Shown here one piece after another: positions 50,557 to 59,786 of a DNA stretch of 64,000 nucleotides. Both the position numbers and the translations under genes were made by a program. The stretch comes from Pedobacter frigidisoli (lineage in GTDB: Bacteria; Bacteroidota; Bacteroidia; Sphingobacteriales; Sphingobacteriaceae): assembly GCF_004331675.1 (NCBI RefSeq), contig NZ_SJSN01000001.1:496001-560000 (forward strand), written 5' to 3'. The notes beneath the pieces are model-generated. The model was not told the DNA's origin. It did no database searches and worked only from the letters and a program-made list of their open reading frames with translations. How positions within the stretch are numbered: the stretch's first letter is position 1; every line of letters begins with the position of its first letter.

Positions 50557-51783
50557 TTATATAGTTTGATTAATTTGATCTATCTTCTTAACACTTAAGT
50601 TTGATGACAAAGCGGATGCCAAAAATGAGAATATTCCAACGGTTACAAAAACTAAAATGAAATCTTTCCATTTTAATCCAATTGGGTAAGAACTTACCAG
50701 TGTTCCTTCGCCCATTTTAATTAAGCCATACGTGTGTTGCACATAATAAAAAAGGAGGCCAATGACCAAGCCGAGCACACAGCCCGACATCGTAATCATC
50801 ATTCCTTCTAATAAAAATATCCGCTTAATTAATTTTCTACCAGCACCGAGGCTGCTCAGAATAGCGATATCCTTAACCTTATCAATTACCAACATAGTTA
50901 ACGAGCCGACCACATTAAATATAGCAATTATTAAAATGAAAGTTAGAATGATATATACCATGCTTTTTTCTGAATTGAAAATGTGGTGCAAGGAACTATT
51001 TTGCTCGGCCCGATTTTGAACAACATAATCCTTTCCCAATTTTTCGGCAATGTCTTCTTTATATTGGTCTATATCTACCTGTGGATTAAAATCTATTTCG
51101 ATGGAGGAAACATTTTTACTTTCATCGAGCAGTTCTCTCGCAAAGGAAAGGGGAACGATTATACCGCTATCAAATTCCTGCTGAACCTCAAAAACACCGC
51201 TAACCCGAATGCTTTTTACAATAAAATCATCAGTTGGATTTAATGAGTTTACTGCCATGGTTTTCTTTGGAGAATAAATTTCTAGCTCAGTAAAAGGGTC
51301 TAATGTATTTACCGCGAGATAACTCTGTAAGCCGGTACCGATTACTGCATTATCGCCGCTTTTATTATGAAGCACAAACCTACCTTCTTTAATGGTGCTA
51401 TCTAATTTTGCGTTTTTGAGGTAATCGGGACTTACGCCCTTAACCATTCCAACGGCCTGTTTGTCGTTATACTTAAGCAAGGCATTTTCTTGTAGCACTT
51501 CGGAGAACGCATAAACATCCTTATTTTGCCTAAGTGAAGAAAAATAGGCAGTATTGGGATCAAAGGTTTTTCCCTTTGCTGGTGTAATTTGAATTTGCGG
51601 AGTAATGGTATCGAACATACCCAAAACCACGGTTTCCAATCCGTTAAATACCGAAAGAATAATAATTAATGCCGCACTACCAACCATTACCCCAACCATA
51701 GATATTCCGGAGATTAGGTTAATGGCATTTGTTGATTTCTTGGCAAACAAATACCTTTTAGCGATATAGAACGACGTATTCAC
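50557..51783 (-). CDS. FtsX/LolCE-like ABC permease
   Basis: A 408-residue permease with a MacB-type periplasmic domain (about residues 45-260) after helix 1, followed by an FtsX-like domain with three helices (about 270-400). The start SFYIAKRYLFAKKSTNAINL and the segment FNVVGSLTMLVIDKVKDIAILSSLGA match LolC/LolE, which release lipoproteins from the inner membrane. The LolD ATPase gene is not adjacent. It precedes a lipoprotein gene, consistent with envelope function. Confidence 0.88.
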   Translation of the reverse strand: MNTSFYIAKRYLFAKKSTNAINLISGISMVGVMVGSAALIIILSVFNGLETVVLGMFDTITPQIQITPAKGKTFDPNTAYFSSLRQNKDVYAFSEVLQENALLKYNDKQAVGMVKGVSPDYLKNAKLDSTIKEGRFVLHNKSGDNAVIGTGLQSYLAVNTLDPFTELEIYSPKKTMAVNSLNPTDDFIVKSIRVSGVFEVQQEFDSGIIVPLSFARELLDESKNVSSIEIDFNPQVDIDQYKEDIAEKLGKDYVVQNRAEQNSSLHHIFNSEKSMVYIILTFILIIAIFNVVGSLTMLVIDKVKDIAILSSLGAGRKLIKRIFLLEGMMITMSGCVLGLVIGLLFYYVQHTYGLIKMGEGTLVSSYPIGLKWKDFILVFVTVGIFSFLASALSSNLSVKKIDQINQTI

Positions 51784-51873
51784 GATGGTAAAGATAATTA
51801 AAAGGTTGAGGCTTTAATGGCAAAGGGCGAAATGTTGTAAACCCTTTTCACATATCCATCTTAGGTTTTACAT

Positions 51874-52512
51874 TTAAAAAAACGGATTATGCTGTTTTTC
51901 AAAACCGATAGTTGTTTCTGGTCCATGGCCGGGATAAACTGTGGTTTCATCTGGTAAGACAAATAGCTTATCTGAAATGTTTTGAATTAGTTGCTCATGA
52001 TTCCCACCGGGCAAATCAGAGCGGCCAATGCTTCCTCGAAACAGTACATCACCGCCGATTAAAATATTGTCGGCCTTACTGTAAAAACATAAATGGGCTG
52101 GCGAATGGCCTGGCGCAAAAATTAAATCTAATGTACTATTGCCAAAAGTTATTGTTCCAGTTTCTGGTAGAAAGGTATCGGGCAGCGGAGAAACCTCATA
52201 ATGCGTAAATCCCATAGACGGCGCATAACTAGGTACTGCATTTAAAACCGGTAATTCACCTGCATGAAACTGAGGCTTTAATCCGTAGGTATCAAAAATG
52301 AACTTATTACCAAAAACATGATCGATATGGCAGTGCGTATTCAATAGTATAACAGGTTTTAAGTTTTCTTGCTTAATAAAAGCAGCAAGTTCATTTTGCT
52401 CGAAACCCTCATACATACCTGGATCGACAATTACACACTCTTTTGTTTCATCGTAGAGTACGTAGGTATTTTCGCTATAAGCGTTGAATGTAAATATTTT
52501 TACGGTAATCAT
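51874..52512 (-). CDS. MBL-fold metallo-hydrolase (glyoxalase II-like)
   Basis: A 212-residue metallo-beta-lactamase-fold enzyme. The zinc-binding motif THCHIDHVFGN is at about residues 59-69, GHSPAHLCFYS near 135 and YPGHGPETTIG near 192 give the remaining ligands. Single-domain proteins of this type include hydroxyacylglutathione-hydrolase-like thioesterases; the substrate is not certain since the C-terminal helical domain of true glyoxalase II is missing. Confidence 0.9.
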   Translation of the reverse strand: MITVKIFTFNAYSENTYVLYDETKECVIVDPGMYEGFEQNELAAFIKQENLKPVILLNTHCHIDHVFGNKFIFDTYGLKPQFHAGELPVLNAVPSYAPSMGFTHYEVSPLPDTFLPETGTITFGNSTLDLIFAPGHSPAHLCFYSKADNILIGGDVLFRGSIGRSDLPGGNHEQLIQNISDKLFVLPDETTVYPGHGPETTIGFEKQHNPFF

Positions 52513-52576
52513 AATTTTAGATGAAATAATGCAAAAGCATTAAGATTGATGAATTAAAAAATAAATTTTCGGCGAT

Positions 52577-53170
52577 TTAGTTTTTCCATTTAAAGGTAGC
52601 AATCAAAGTATCGATATCCTTTTTGATGAAATTTATTACAGGAGCTATTGAATCGTATTGTGGCCGTTCGTTGAAATAAAGTGCGCCCCTAAAATAATGC
52701 TTGGTACTATCTGTTAAAAAAAACTGGACTGACGAAGCCGTATTACCTTCAATGGCGTAATAAACTCCATAAACTTTCCTATCGGGATAATTAATGAGTT
52801 TTTGATCGATGGCACTTGCCTTAATGGTGTGCTTGAAAGCAAGCTTTCTCGCATCTTCAACCATTTCATCATATTCTCCTTTGCCAGAAATATCATAATA
52901 GGTTAAATGCAAAAAACCATTAAATTGTTTGAAATGTAAGTTATACCAATCCTTTGCTGCATCACGACTTTTATCTTGTTCTACAAATGCATAAGTTGGA
53001 TAATCGAAGCTGAAAGGAACGGGTTTATTAAAGGAAACATATTCTTTCTTTGGAAATTCAATACGGAAGTAGGCTTTTGGTTTCGGACTATAATCGTGAT
53101 TTTGACAAGCTGTAAAGCTGATAAGCAAAACAAAGGAAAGAATGATGAGCTGTTTTAATTTCATAATCAC
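52577..53170 (-). CDS. gldD: Gliding motility lipoprotein GldD
   Basis: A 197-residue lipoprotein (FTAC lipobox, Cys about 21) of the GldD family, needed for gliding and type IX secretion-linked functions in Bacteroidota. YSPKPKAYFRIEFPKKEY, FDYPTYAFVE and WYNLHFKQFNGFLHLTYYDI are family-specific. Many non-gliding members keep the gene, so motility of the host is not proven. The start may be ATG 53164. Confidence 0.92.
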   Translation of the reverse strand: MIMKLKQLIILSFVLLISFTACQNHDYSPKPKAYFRIEFPKKEYVSFNKPVPFSFDYPTYAFVEQDKSRDAAKDWYNLHFKQFNGFLHLTYYDISGKGEYDEMVEDARKLAFKHTIKASAIDQKLINYPDRKVYGVYYAIEGNTASSVQFFLTDSTKHYFRGALYFNERPQYDSIAPVINFIKKDIDTLIATFKWKN

Positions 53171-53412
53171 TTTGTATTATTGCTAATCTTCGTTCGGTTA
53201 AAACTGTGTGTAAATTAATATTGGGCGTTTATTGATAAGTTTCTGTTTTTTGGCATCAATGAGCTCAGCAAAGCCTCGGTTTAACACGCTCTCCGCTATA
53301 TTCCCTATGAAAATCCGGAGATGCCGCTTCTATCGTTAACGCTATCAAATCTTAAAAAGTTATTTTTATTATTCTCTATCAGTCAAACTTAGGCTAATAA
53401 CGACTTATTATT

Positions 53413-54156
53413 TTATTTATTCCATATCTCCCAAGCTTTTTCAGCTTGTTTGTAGAGCATTTCTAGTCCATTTTTAATTGCTGCACCATGTTGAGCCGCT
53501 TTAGCTAAAAATACTGTTTCTAATGGATTGTAAACCAAATCGTAAGCTAAATGTTCCTTGCCAATTTGGGAGTAATCTATTTCAGGAAAGGTATCAACAT
53601 TTGGCGACATACCCAAGGGTGTTGTGTTGATTAACAATTTATGCGACACCAAAATCTCTGGGGTTACCTCCGAATATAAGATAGCCCCGTTTATCGCCTT
53701 GCGAACAACTACTTGATATTCGATATTTAATTTCTCCAGCACATATTTAACGGCTTTTGCCGCACCGCCATCGCCAAAAACCAAAGCTTTTATATTTTGG
53801 TCTGTCAGGAGTGGTGTTAAAGATACCTCAAATCCATAAGCATCGGTATTGTAACCCTTTAAATAGTTTTCACCATCAAGGCTTTTTATCGAGATGCAAT
53901 TAACCGCCCCAATCTTTTCTGCAGCTTCTTCTATCTCATTTAAGTAACAAAGTACATTAACCTTATGCGGAATAGTTACGTTTAAGCCACAAAGAGATGG
54001 GTTTTCGATTAATAAATCAGGAAGCGATTTAACATCTTCTATTGGAAAAAGCTCATATTGATGATCAGCTATTCCCTCATTTAAAAACTTTTCGGTAAAA
54101 TATTTTTTAGAGAAAGAATGAGATAAGGGATATCCAATTAAGCCGTAAGTTTTCAT
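53413..54156 (-). CDS. aroE: Shikimate dehydrogenase
   Basis: A 247-residue NADPH enzyme of the shikimate pathway, reducing 3-dehydroshikimate to shikimate. The N-terminal LIGYPLSHSFSKKYF, the catalytic Lys/Asp pair (LNVTIPHKVNV, GYNTDAYGFE), the dinucleotide site VFGDGGAAKAVKYVLEKLN and the NTTPLGMSPN loop are all visible. It is slightly shorter than the E. coli enzyme (272). The 240 bp before it hold no other recognisable feature. Confidence 0.96.
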   Translation of the reverse strand: MKTYGLIGYPLSHSFSKKYFTEKFLNEGIADHQYELFPIEDVKSLPDLLIENPSLCGLNVTIPHKVNVLCYLNEIEEAAEKIGAVNCISIKSLDGENYLKGYNTDAYGFEVSLTPLLTDQNIKALVFGDGGAAKAVKYVLEKLNIEYQVVVRKAINGAILYSEVTPEILVSHKLLINTTPLGMSPNVDTFPEIDYSQIGKEHLAYDLVYNPLETVFLAKAAQHGAAIKNGLEMLYKQAEKAWEIWNK

Positions 54157-54192
54157 AGCAAGTATTAATCATCTCTACGATGAAGCCGCCTT

Positions 54193-54261
54193 TTGTGAGA
54201 CATGAAGTAACCACAACGTGATTGAATTATCTACAAGAATAGATTGCTTCGTGTCTCGCAA
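54193..54261. repeat. Imperfect inverted repeat of the GAGRCAYGAAG family
   Basis: TTGTGAGACATGAAGTAA (54193-54210) and TTGCTTCGTGTCTCGCAA (54244-54261) pair with three mismatches, all transitions (C to T in one arm). The core GAGACACGAAGCAA resembles the arm at 3864-3889. Confidence 0.7.
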
Positions 54262-54273
54262 TGACGATGTAAT

Positions 54274-55041
54274 TTATTTAGATTGATTCAGGAAATAATC
54301 AAAAGTATCTCCACGTAAACCTAAACGAATGGTTTCTAAAGGAATAACTTCAGCAGGCGCAATGTTACCAAGATTTACATTGGTTCCAATTAATTTGATA
54401 AACCAAACTTGTTGTTCCTTTTGTGGAGCTTCCCAAATAATGGTTTCTTCTGGTATTTGTGTTAAAATTTCATCAACTAATCCCTCGCGAACTTCTCCAC
54501 TGCCACGGTAAATACCAACATTTCCACCTTCACGAGCCTCGGCAATTACTTTCCAAGAACCAGCTTCGATCTCGGCTTTCATTAATTTGATCCATTTATA
54601 AGGAGCGAAAATTTTCGCTGCATCCTTACTTCCAACTTCAGAAATTACAGTTACCTGTTTAGATAACTCTCTAATAAAACCACACTTTAAGTCGTGTTCA
54701 ATCTCGATAGACCCATCAGAAACTTCAGCATATTCCATTCCGTATTGGTCTAAAATGCGTTGGTAATCGGAAAATTGGTTACGTATAATGAATGCTTCAA
54801 ATAAGGTTCCACCAAAATAAGTTGGAATGCCTGCACTTTTATATAAGGCTAATTTTTCTTTAAGATTTGGGGTAACGTGTGATGTTGCCCAACCTAATTT
54901 TACGATGTCTGTATATACGCCAGCAACTTCAATAAAATCTTCAACCTGGCGTAGGCTTAATCCCTTATCCATAACCATGGTATAACCGCTTTGGCGTGGT
55001 TTAGCTGGACGTTCAGGAACGTTTAATAATGGGTAATTCAT
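54274..55041 (-). CDS. Phosphosulfolactate synthase family protein (ComA-like)
   Basis: A 255-residue TIM-barrel protein of the ComA family, which adds sulfite to phosphoenolpyruvate to give (R)-phosphosulfolactate. DKGLSLRQVEDFIEVAGVYT, VKLGWATSHV, GIPTYFGGTLFE and EVSDGSIEI match. In archaea this starts coenzyme M synthesis; in Bacteroidota it might feed sulfolactate or cysteate (a precursor of sulfonolipids), though no partner gene (comB, comC or a cysteate lipid gene) is near. It is probably cotranscribed with aroE, 118 bp downstream on the same strand. Confidence 0.85.
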   Translation of the reverse strand: MNYPLLNVPERPAKPRQSGYTMVMDKGLSLRQVEDFIEVAGVYTDIVKLGWATSHVTPNLKEKLALYKSAGIPTYFGGTLFEAFIIRNQFSDYQRILDQYGMEYAEVSDGSIEIEHDLKCGFIRELSKQVTVISEVGSKDAAKIFAPYKWIKLMKAEIEAGSWKVIAEAREGGNVGIYRGSGEVREGLVDEILTQIPEETIIWEAPQKEQQVWFIKLIGTNVNLGNIAPAEVIPLETIRLGLRGDTFDYFLNQSK

Positions 55042-55101
55042 ATGGGTACAAAAGTGAAAAAAATTTTGAGAATTATTTGTTAAATTTTTCTCACAAGGCT
55101 C

Positions 55102-56505
55102 TTACCTAATATATTTGTTTATAACGTTGATAATGGCGCTGTTATCTTGCAACTGCGGCAAATATTCGAATAATATATAATGCTTTTCTGGATCAGTTGT
55201 TAAAGCCGTTTCCAAATAACCAAGTGCATCGGCATGACTTCCCAAGGCAAACAGATAAGCAACCATTCGGTAATACAATTCTGCAGCTTCGGGATTATTC
55301 TTAATGGCTTCGGCCATAGTTTCTGATGCCTCTAGCAGTTTTCCCTGCTCGTAAAGCACTGTACTAAAATCCAACCAAGCTTCAATATCTAGCGGATTGT
55401 ATTCCAAAACTTTCTCGTAAGCTTCAATCGATTCATCAATTTGCCCTAGCTTGTAATAAGCATCGGCCATAGCGAACCAGAAATCAGGATTTTCAGCCTC
55501 TAGATCAATTGCCTTTTTATAAAAATGTAAGGATTCAAAATAACGTTCCTCATGGTTTAAGGTTACGCCAATCCCAAACCAGGCATCACCCATTTTAGGG
55601 TCCATTTTTACCGACTTTTTATAGTAAGAACGTGCCTCATCCATTTTCTCCAACTTCTCATAACATTCTCCAATAGCACAATAAGTATCGGCATTTGGTT
55701 GCTCGTACTCAAAAGTATGTTTGTACACCTCGATGGCCTCATCATACTTATCTAGTTGCACCAAGGCATTTCCTTTATTGAAGTATGCAGAGCTGAAATC
55801 CTCCTTAATTAGAATAGCATAATCATAAGCATCGATAGCTTTCTCAAAAAGATTTAATTTATGAAAACTATTGCCCAAGTTATACCAAGCCGCATAAGAG
55901 TAAGGATCAGTATCGATGTATTGCTGATAAAATTTGATGCTTTCCTCTTGCTTGTCCAAAACATCATAACAGAAAGCCAACTCATACAAGCCGTCTTGGT
56001 TTTCCATATTCTGTTCTAAACTTAACTTAATGTAGGTGATGGCACTTTCATAATCAGACATGCTTTGGTAAACATAAGCCATCTGTAATAAAACTTCATC
56101 AGTTGTTTCTGCCAATCCCAATGCTTTCTCATAATTTTCCAGGGCCTCGCTAAAACGCTCGGTATTTTGAAAAATATTTCCCCTCAATAAATAAATATCT
56201 GGTTCTGATGGCTCCAACAATTCTGCCTTTTGAAGTGATATAAAAGCTTGTTCATTGTTGTTGGTTAAAATGTAAAGATGAGCCTGTTTTATTAGAAAAA
56301 CCGTTGCGTAAGGATGTTGGCTAACGGCAAAATCAACCACCTGTAAAGCCTTAACTGGATCATTTTTCTCGATGTAAAAATCTACAATGTATTCGAATGC
56401 GCCAGCATCGAAGAAATATTGATCCTGATTACGGAGCATCTCTTCATAACGTTCTACAGAGCGTTGTGCGTCTTCATTGGATTCAAAAAAGAATTCTTCT
56501 TCCAT
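55102..56505 (-). CDS. Tetratricopeptide-repeat protein, cytoplasmic
   Basis: A 467-residue acidic protein with about twelve tandem TPRs (residues about 40-450). The 34-residue spacing is clear in AWYNLGNSFHKLNLFEKAID, AYFNKGNALVQLDKYDEAIE and AWFGIGVTLNHEERYFESLH. No signal peptide is seen. It is likely a scaffold; no enzymatic domain is present. It is 60 bp upstream of the ComA-like gene on the same strand and could be in the same transcript. Confidence 0.85.
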   Translation of the reverse strand: MEEEFFFESNEDAQRSVERYEEMLRNQDQYFFDAGAFEYIVDFYIEKNDPVKALQVVDFAVSQHPYATVFLIKQAHLYILTNNNEQAFISLQKAELLEPSEPDIYLLRGNIFQNTERFSEALENYEKALGLAETTDEVLLQMAYVYQSMSDYESAITYIKLSLEQNMENQDGLYELAFCYDVLDKQEESIKFYQQYIDTDPYSYAAWYNLGNSFHKLNLFEKAIDAYDYAILIKEDFSSAYFNKGNALVQLDKYDEAIEVYKHTFEYEQPNADTYCAIGECYEKLEKMDEARSYYKKSVKMDPKMGDAWFGIGVTLNHEERYFESLHFYKKAIDLEAENPDFWFAMADAYYKLGQIDESIEAYEKVLEYNPLDIEAWLDFSTVLYEQGKLLEASETMAEAIKNNPEAAELYYRMVAYLFALGSHADALGYLETALTTDPEKHYILFEYLPQLQDNSAIINVINKYIR

Positions 56506-56867
56506 ATCTTATAAAATTAAAGAACCGTGCAAATAAGCAGAAAACACATTATAAGTTTACAATATTATATTATTCGTTTTTAAAAAAATTATTAACATCA
56601 ACTGTTAATAACGATGTAAATACCTGAATATAAAGCTTATTGTTGTGAATATTACCTGTGGATAATCAGATGATTTTTTCAACACCGCGGTTCCTTTTCC
56701 CTCCTTTTACAAAAATAATATAAATTTATATTAGTAACGTAATTAAGAAGTCATGAAAAGATTAGCCATTATAGAGCTTGTTACGATTATTTCTTGGCAA
56801 TTATCCTATCATGAAACGTTCCCAATCAACGAATTGCCAAAATAAATTATTTTTGCTACCCATTAAT

Positions 56868-57072
56868 CGTCCCGATGGGACGAATTGGAAATTTAACTTC
56901 TTTTTGTGCTTTGATCAAAATAGCACTAATGGTCTGTGAGCCACAGACCATGGAATGAGCATCTTCCCAAACTTGGTGCACAATCTTATCACATTTATTT
57001 ATACTCTCGTCCCAGCGGGACGACTCATGGGTAAAAAAACAATTGGTCATCTTTTTTCGTTCCGTAGGAACG
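56868..57072. repeat. Array of four short hairpins
   Basis: CGTCCCGATGGGACG (56868-56882), GGTCTGTGagcCACAGACC (56931-56949), CGTCCCAGCGGGACG (57008-57022) and CGTTCCGTAGGAACG (57058-57072). The first and third are near copies, and the fourth a relative. The region 56506-57152 holds no gene. It may be a non-coding RNA or a repeat element. Confidence 0.8.
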
Positions 57073-57152
57073 TTTTGTGTCTTTATCACCATCCATAAAA
57101 AAGGCACCACAAATTATAAATCCGTGATGCCCTCAATATTATAACTGAACCT

Positions 57153-59663
57153 TTATTCCTTTCCTAAATCTGCTGCTGCTTTTGTGAATATTTCGGCTTG
57201 CTTATTTAAGTTTGTCTTAACCGTTCCACTTGCAGACGATGCCTGTTTAGATTTACCTTGGGCAGTCGCCGTGTAAGCGCTCGATAATTGCTTATTTAAA
57301 AAAGACTGCAACTTCAATCTTTCAATTGCATCGCTAATATTTTTAATGCCTTTTTCTGTAATTGATGGATTTGTATTCGCTCTTAAATATTGAAAATATT
57401 GACCGATAACAGAAAAGATTTTATTCCTATCACCGTTAACCATAATATTTTCATAAAATGCTTGATGCTCATCTTTCGGGTCGCTAATATAAAGCTCTGC
57501 AATAGATGAAGCAATATGATCTTTCGTATCTTGATCCAAACCAGAAAGCGCTGTTAAACCATCTTGTGGCGCAAGTTTAGTTAATCCAGCAACAGAGGCA
57601 GCAATTACTTTATACGATCTATCTTTAACACCATCCATTAACAATGTTTTATAAGTTTGATCGCCAGTTTCTGCCAACTTAGAAATTGCAGCAGACCTCA
57701 CTTCTGTATCCTTATCAGTTTTTGCCAATTGAAATAAAACCGGTAAAGCCGCAGCTTTGATTTGAGCATCTTCGAGGTTTAAACCCTCAATACTTAAAGC
57801 ACGCAAATCTCCCGATTTATCTTTTAATCCATCTAATAAAACCTGCTGACCGCTCTTTGCCTTACTTTGCATAATGAATTGTAAAGCCTCAATTCTATTC
57901 GCGTAACTTGGCGCATTCTTATATTGGAAATAATAATTCTCTGCCGTTTTATTGTCATTCGTTTCACCAACAATAATTTTATCTACATCAAAATCGATTA
58001 AATCTGGCTTAGGCGCTACATCAAAACTAAAACGCTGCTCGCGACTATTGATTAATATTTCCTTACTAATTTTCTTCCCGCCAGCATAGATATCAACCTT
58101 AACCGGTAGGATAAAAGTTTGTACACTTGAATCTTGAGTTTGTTTTACTTTTATGATTGCCTTTCCGTTTTCGTAACCATAATCAACAGCTAGAATCGGA
58201 TGCCCACCACTGTAATACCATTGGTTAAAATACGGACTCCAATCTTGACCCGTAACTTCTTCCATGGCCAAACGCAATTGGTGAGTTTCGCCGTTTTTAA
58301 AAGCGTTAGTGGCTAAATACTTGTTCAAACCTTTATAAAATGCAGCATCGCCCATTTGGTTTTTCATCGCATATAAAATAACCGATCCTTTTGCATAGCT
58401 GATGTTATCAAATAAATCTTCTTTGTCGTTATAATAAAAACGAGCTAAAATCGGACTTTCGCCATTTTTTGTAGAGCTGATATAGGATTGCAATTTCTCG
58501 AAACGAGATTTATCTTCAGCATCTTTTCCTGCATCATGGCCATGCCAAACCACTTCACCAAAAGTGGCAAAAGATTCGTTCATGGTAATGTTAGACCATG
58601 ATTCTGCCGTAACATAATCGCCAAACCATTGGTGAAAAAGCTCGTGAGCAATTACGCCCTCTTCGTTTCCATCTAACAATTCACGATCTGTTTTTTGAAC
58701 TTGCTCGCCATGTAAAGTAGCTGTGGTATTTTCCATTGCTCCAGAAACGTAATCTCTGGCAACCACTTGCGAATATTTGTTCCAAGGATAATCAACACCT
58801 AAAAGATCACTGTAGAATTTAATCATATCTGGTGTTTTGCCAAAAATTTGTTTGGCATAAGGTGCAAATTTCGGCTCTAGATAATAATTTACTTCCTTGC
58901 CTTTGTAAGTATCTTTAGTGATCTTGAAATCGCCAACCGCCATCATAAATAAATATGGCGAATGTGGTAAATCCATTTTCCAAGTATCGGTTCTGGTTCC
59001 GTTGGCATTGGCTTTCTGACTGATCAATTTTCCGTTAGAAAGGGTGGTATATTTCGACTGAACCGTCATCGAAATTTCTTCGGTTGTTTTCTGATCTGGT
59101 TTGTCTATTGTTGGAAACCAAGCCGATGAAGATTCGGTTTCACCTTGAGTCCAAATTTGTGTCGGTTTGTTTTTATCCGTTCCATCTGGATTAATAAAAT
59201 ACAAGCCTTTTGCATCGGTTATCGCAGCGCTGCCCTTTACTTTCAATTCATCCGGCTTTGCCGTGTAAGCAATATAAACGGTATATTTTTCTGTGTTAGT
59301 ATATTTTTTATTTAGGGTGATGTACAACTTATTATCGTTGTAAACATATTTCAAAGGCGTATTTCCCTTTACGCCAACCAAAGCAACAGTTTTTATATCC
59401 ATCCCTTGCGCATCCAAGGTTAAGGAGTCTGTAGCGTAAAAATGAGGCTTTAAGGTAACCCATTCCTTGCCATACAAATATCGCTTTGCATAATCAAAAG
59501 ATACATCGAGCTTGGTATGAATAAGGTCGTTTATTTTTGGCGCAGTGACGTGATAAACAGAAAGATTAGGAGATTTTTCCTCGATTTTTTCTTGAGCAAA
59601 AATTGTGCTTGCTGTAAAAACAGCTGCCACAACCAAGCTACAAGTCAGAAATTTTTTATTCAT
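57153..59663 (-). CDS. Periplasmic M1-family aminopeptidase
   Basis: An 836-residue exported metallopeptidase. A signal peptide (end IFA, before QEK) is followed by the M1 beta domain, then GAMENTTATLHG (the GAMEN exopeptidase motif, about residue 310), the zinc motif HELFHQW at about 339 and a downstream Glu in NESFATFGE (about 360). The C-terminal third (about 560-836) has HEAT-like helical repeats. It trims N-terminal residues from peptides in the periplasm. It appears to be monocistronic. Confidence 0.95.
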   Translation of the reverse strand: MNKKFLTCSLVVAAVFTASTIFAQEKIEEKSPNLSVYHVTAPKINDLIHTKLDVSFDYAKRYLYGKEWVTLKPHFYATDSLTLDAQGMDIKTVALVGVKGNTPLKYVYNDNKLYITLNKKYTNTEKYTVYIAYTAKPDELKVKGSAAITDAKGLYFINPDGTDKNKPTQIWTQGETESSSAWFPTIDKPDQKTTEEISMTVQSKYTTLSNGKLISQKANANGTRTDTWKMDLPHSPYLFMMAVGDFKITKDTYKGKEVNYYLEPKFAPYAKQIFGKTPDMIKFYSDLLGVDYPWNKYSQVVARDYVSGAMENTTATLHGEQVQKTDRELLDGNEEGVIAHELFHQWFGDYVTAESWSNITMNESFATFGEVVWHGHDAGKDAEDKSRFEKLQSYISSTKNGESPILARFYYNDKEDLFDNISYAKGSVILYAMKNQMGDAAFYKGLNKYLATNAFKNGETHQLRLAMEEVTGQDWSPYFNQWYYSGGHPILAVDYGYENGKAIIKVKQTQDSSVQTFILPVKVDIYAGGKKISKEILINSREQRFSFDVAPKPDLIDFDVDKIIVGETNDNKTAENYYFQYKNAPSYANRIEALQFIMQSKAKSGQQVLLDGLKDKSGDLRALSIEGLNLEDAQIKAAALPVLFQLAKTDKDTEVRSAAISKLAETGDQTYKTLLMDGVKDRSYKVIAASVAGLTKLAPQDGLTALSGLDQDTKDHIASSIAELYISDPKDEHQAFYENIMVNGDRNKIFSVIGQYFQYLRANTNPSITEKGIKNISDAIERLKLQSFLNKQLSSAYTATAQGKSKQASSASGTVKTNLNKQAEIFTKAAADLGKE

Positions 59664-59786
59664 TTTTTAAGATTTAATAAGCCAGATAACTTTAAAACAA
59701 CATATTGAGAATTGTGATAAAGTAAAGACCCAAATGTAACCTGCTTTCTGTTAATTTTTTGTTTTTTTGTGTAAATCGTTAGATAT

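Noticed and set aside
56856..57110. An 84-codon minus-strand open frame between the TPR and M1 peptidase genes
   Set aside because: It lies on the four-hairpin array; its length is explained by the palindromic repeats, and the protein has no domain-like pattern.
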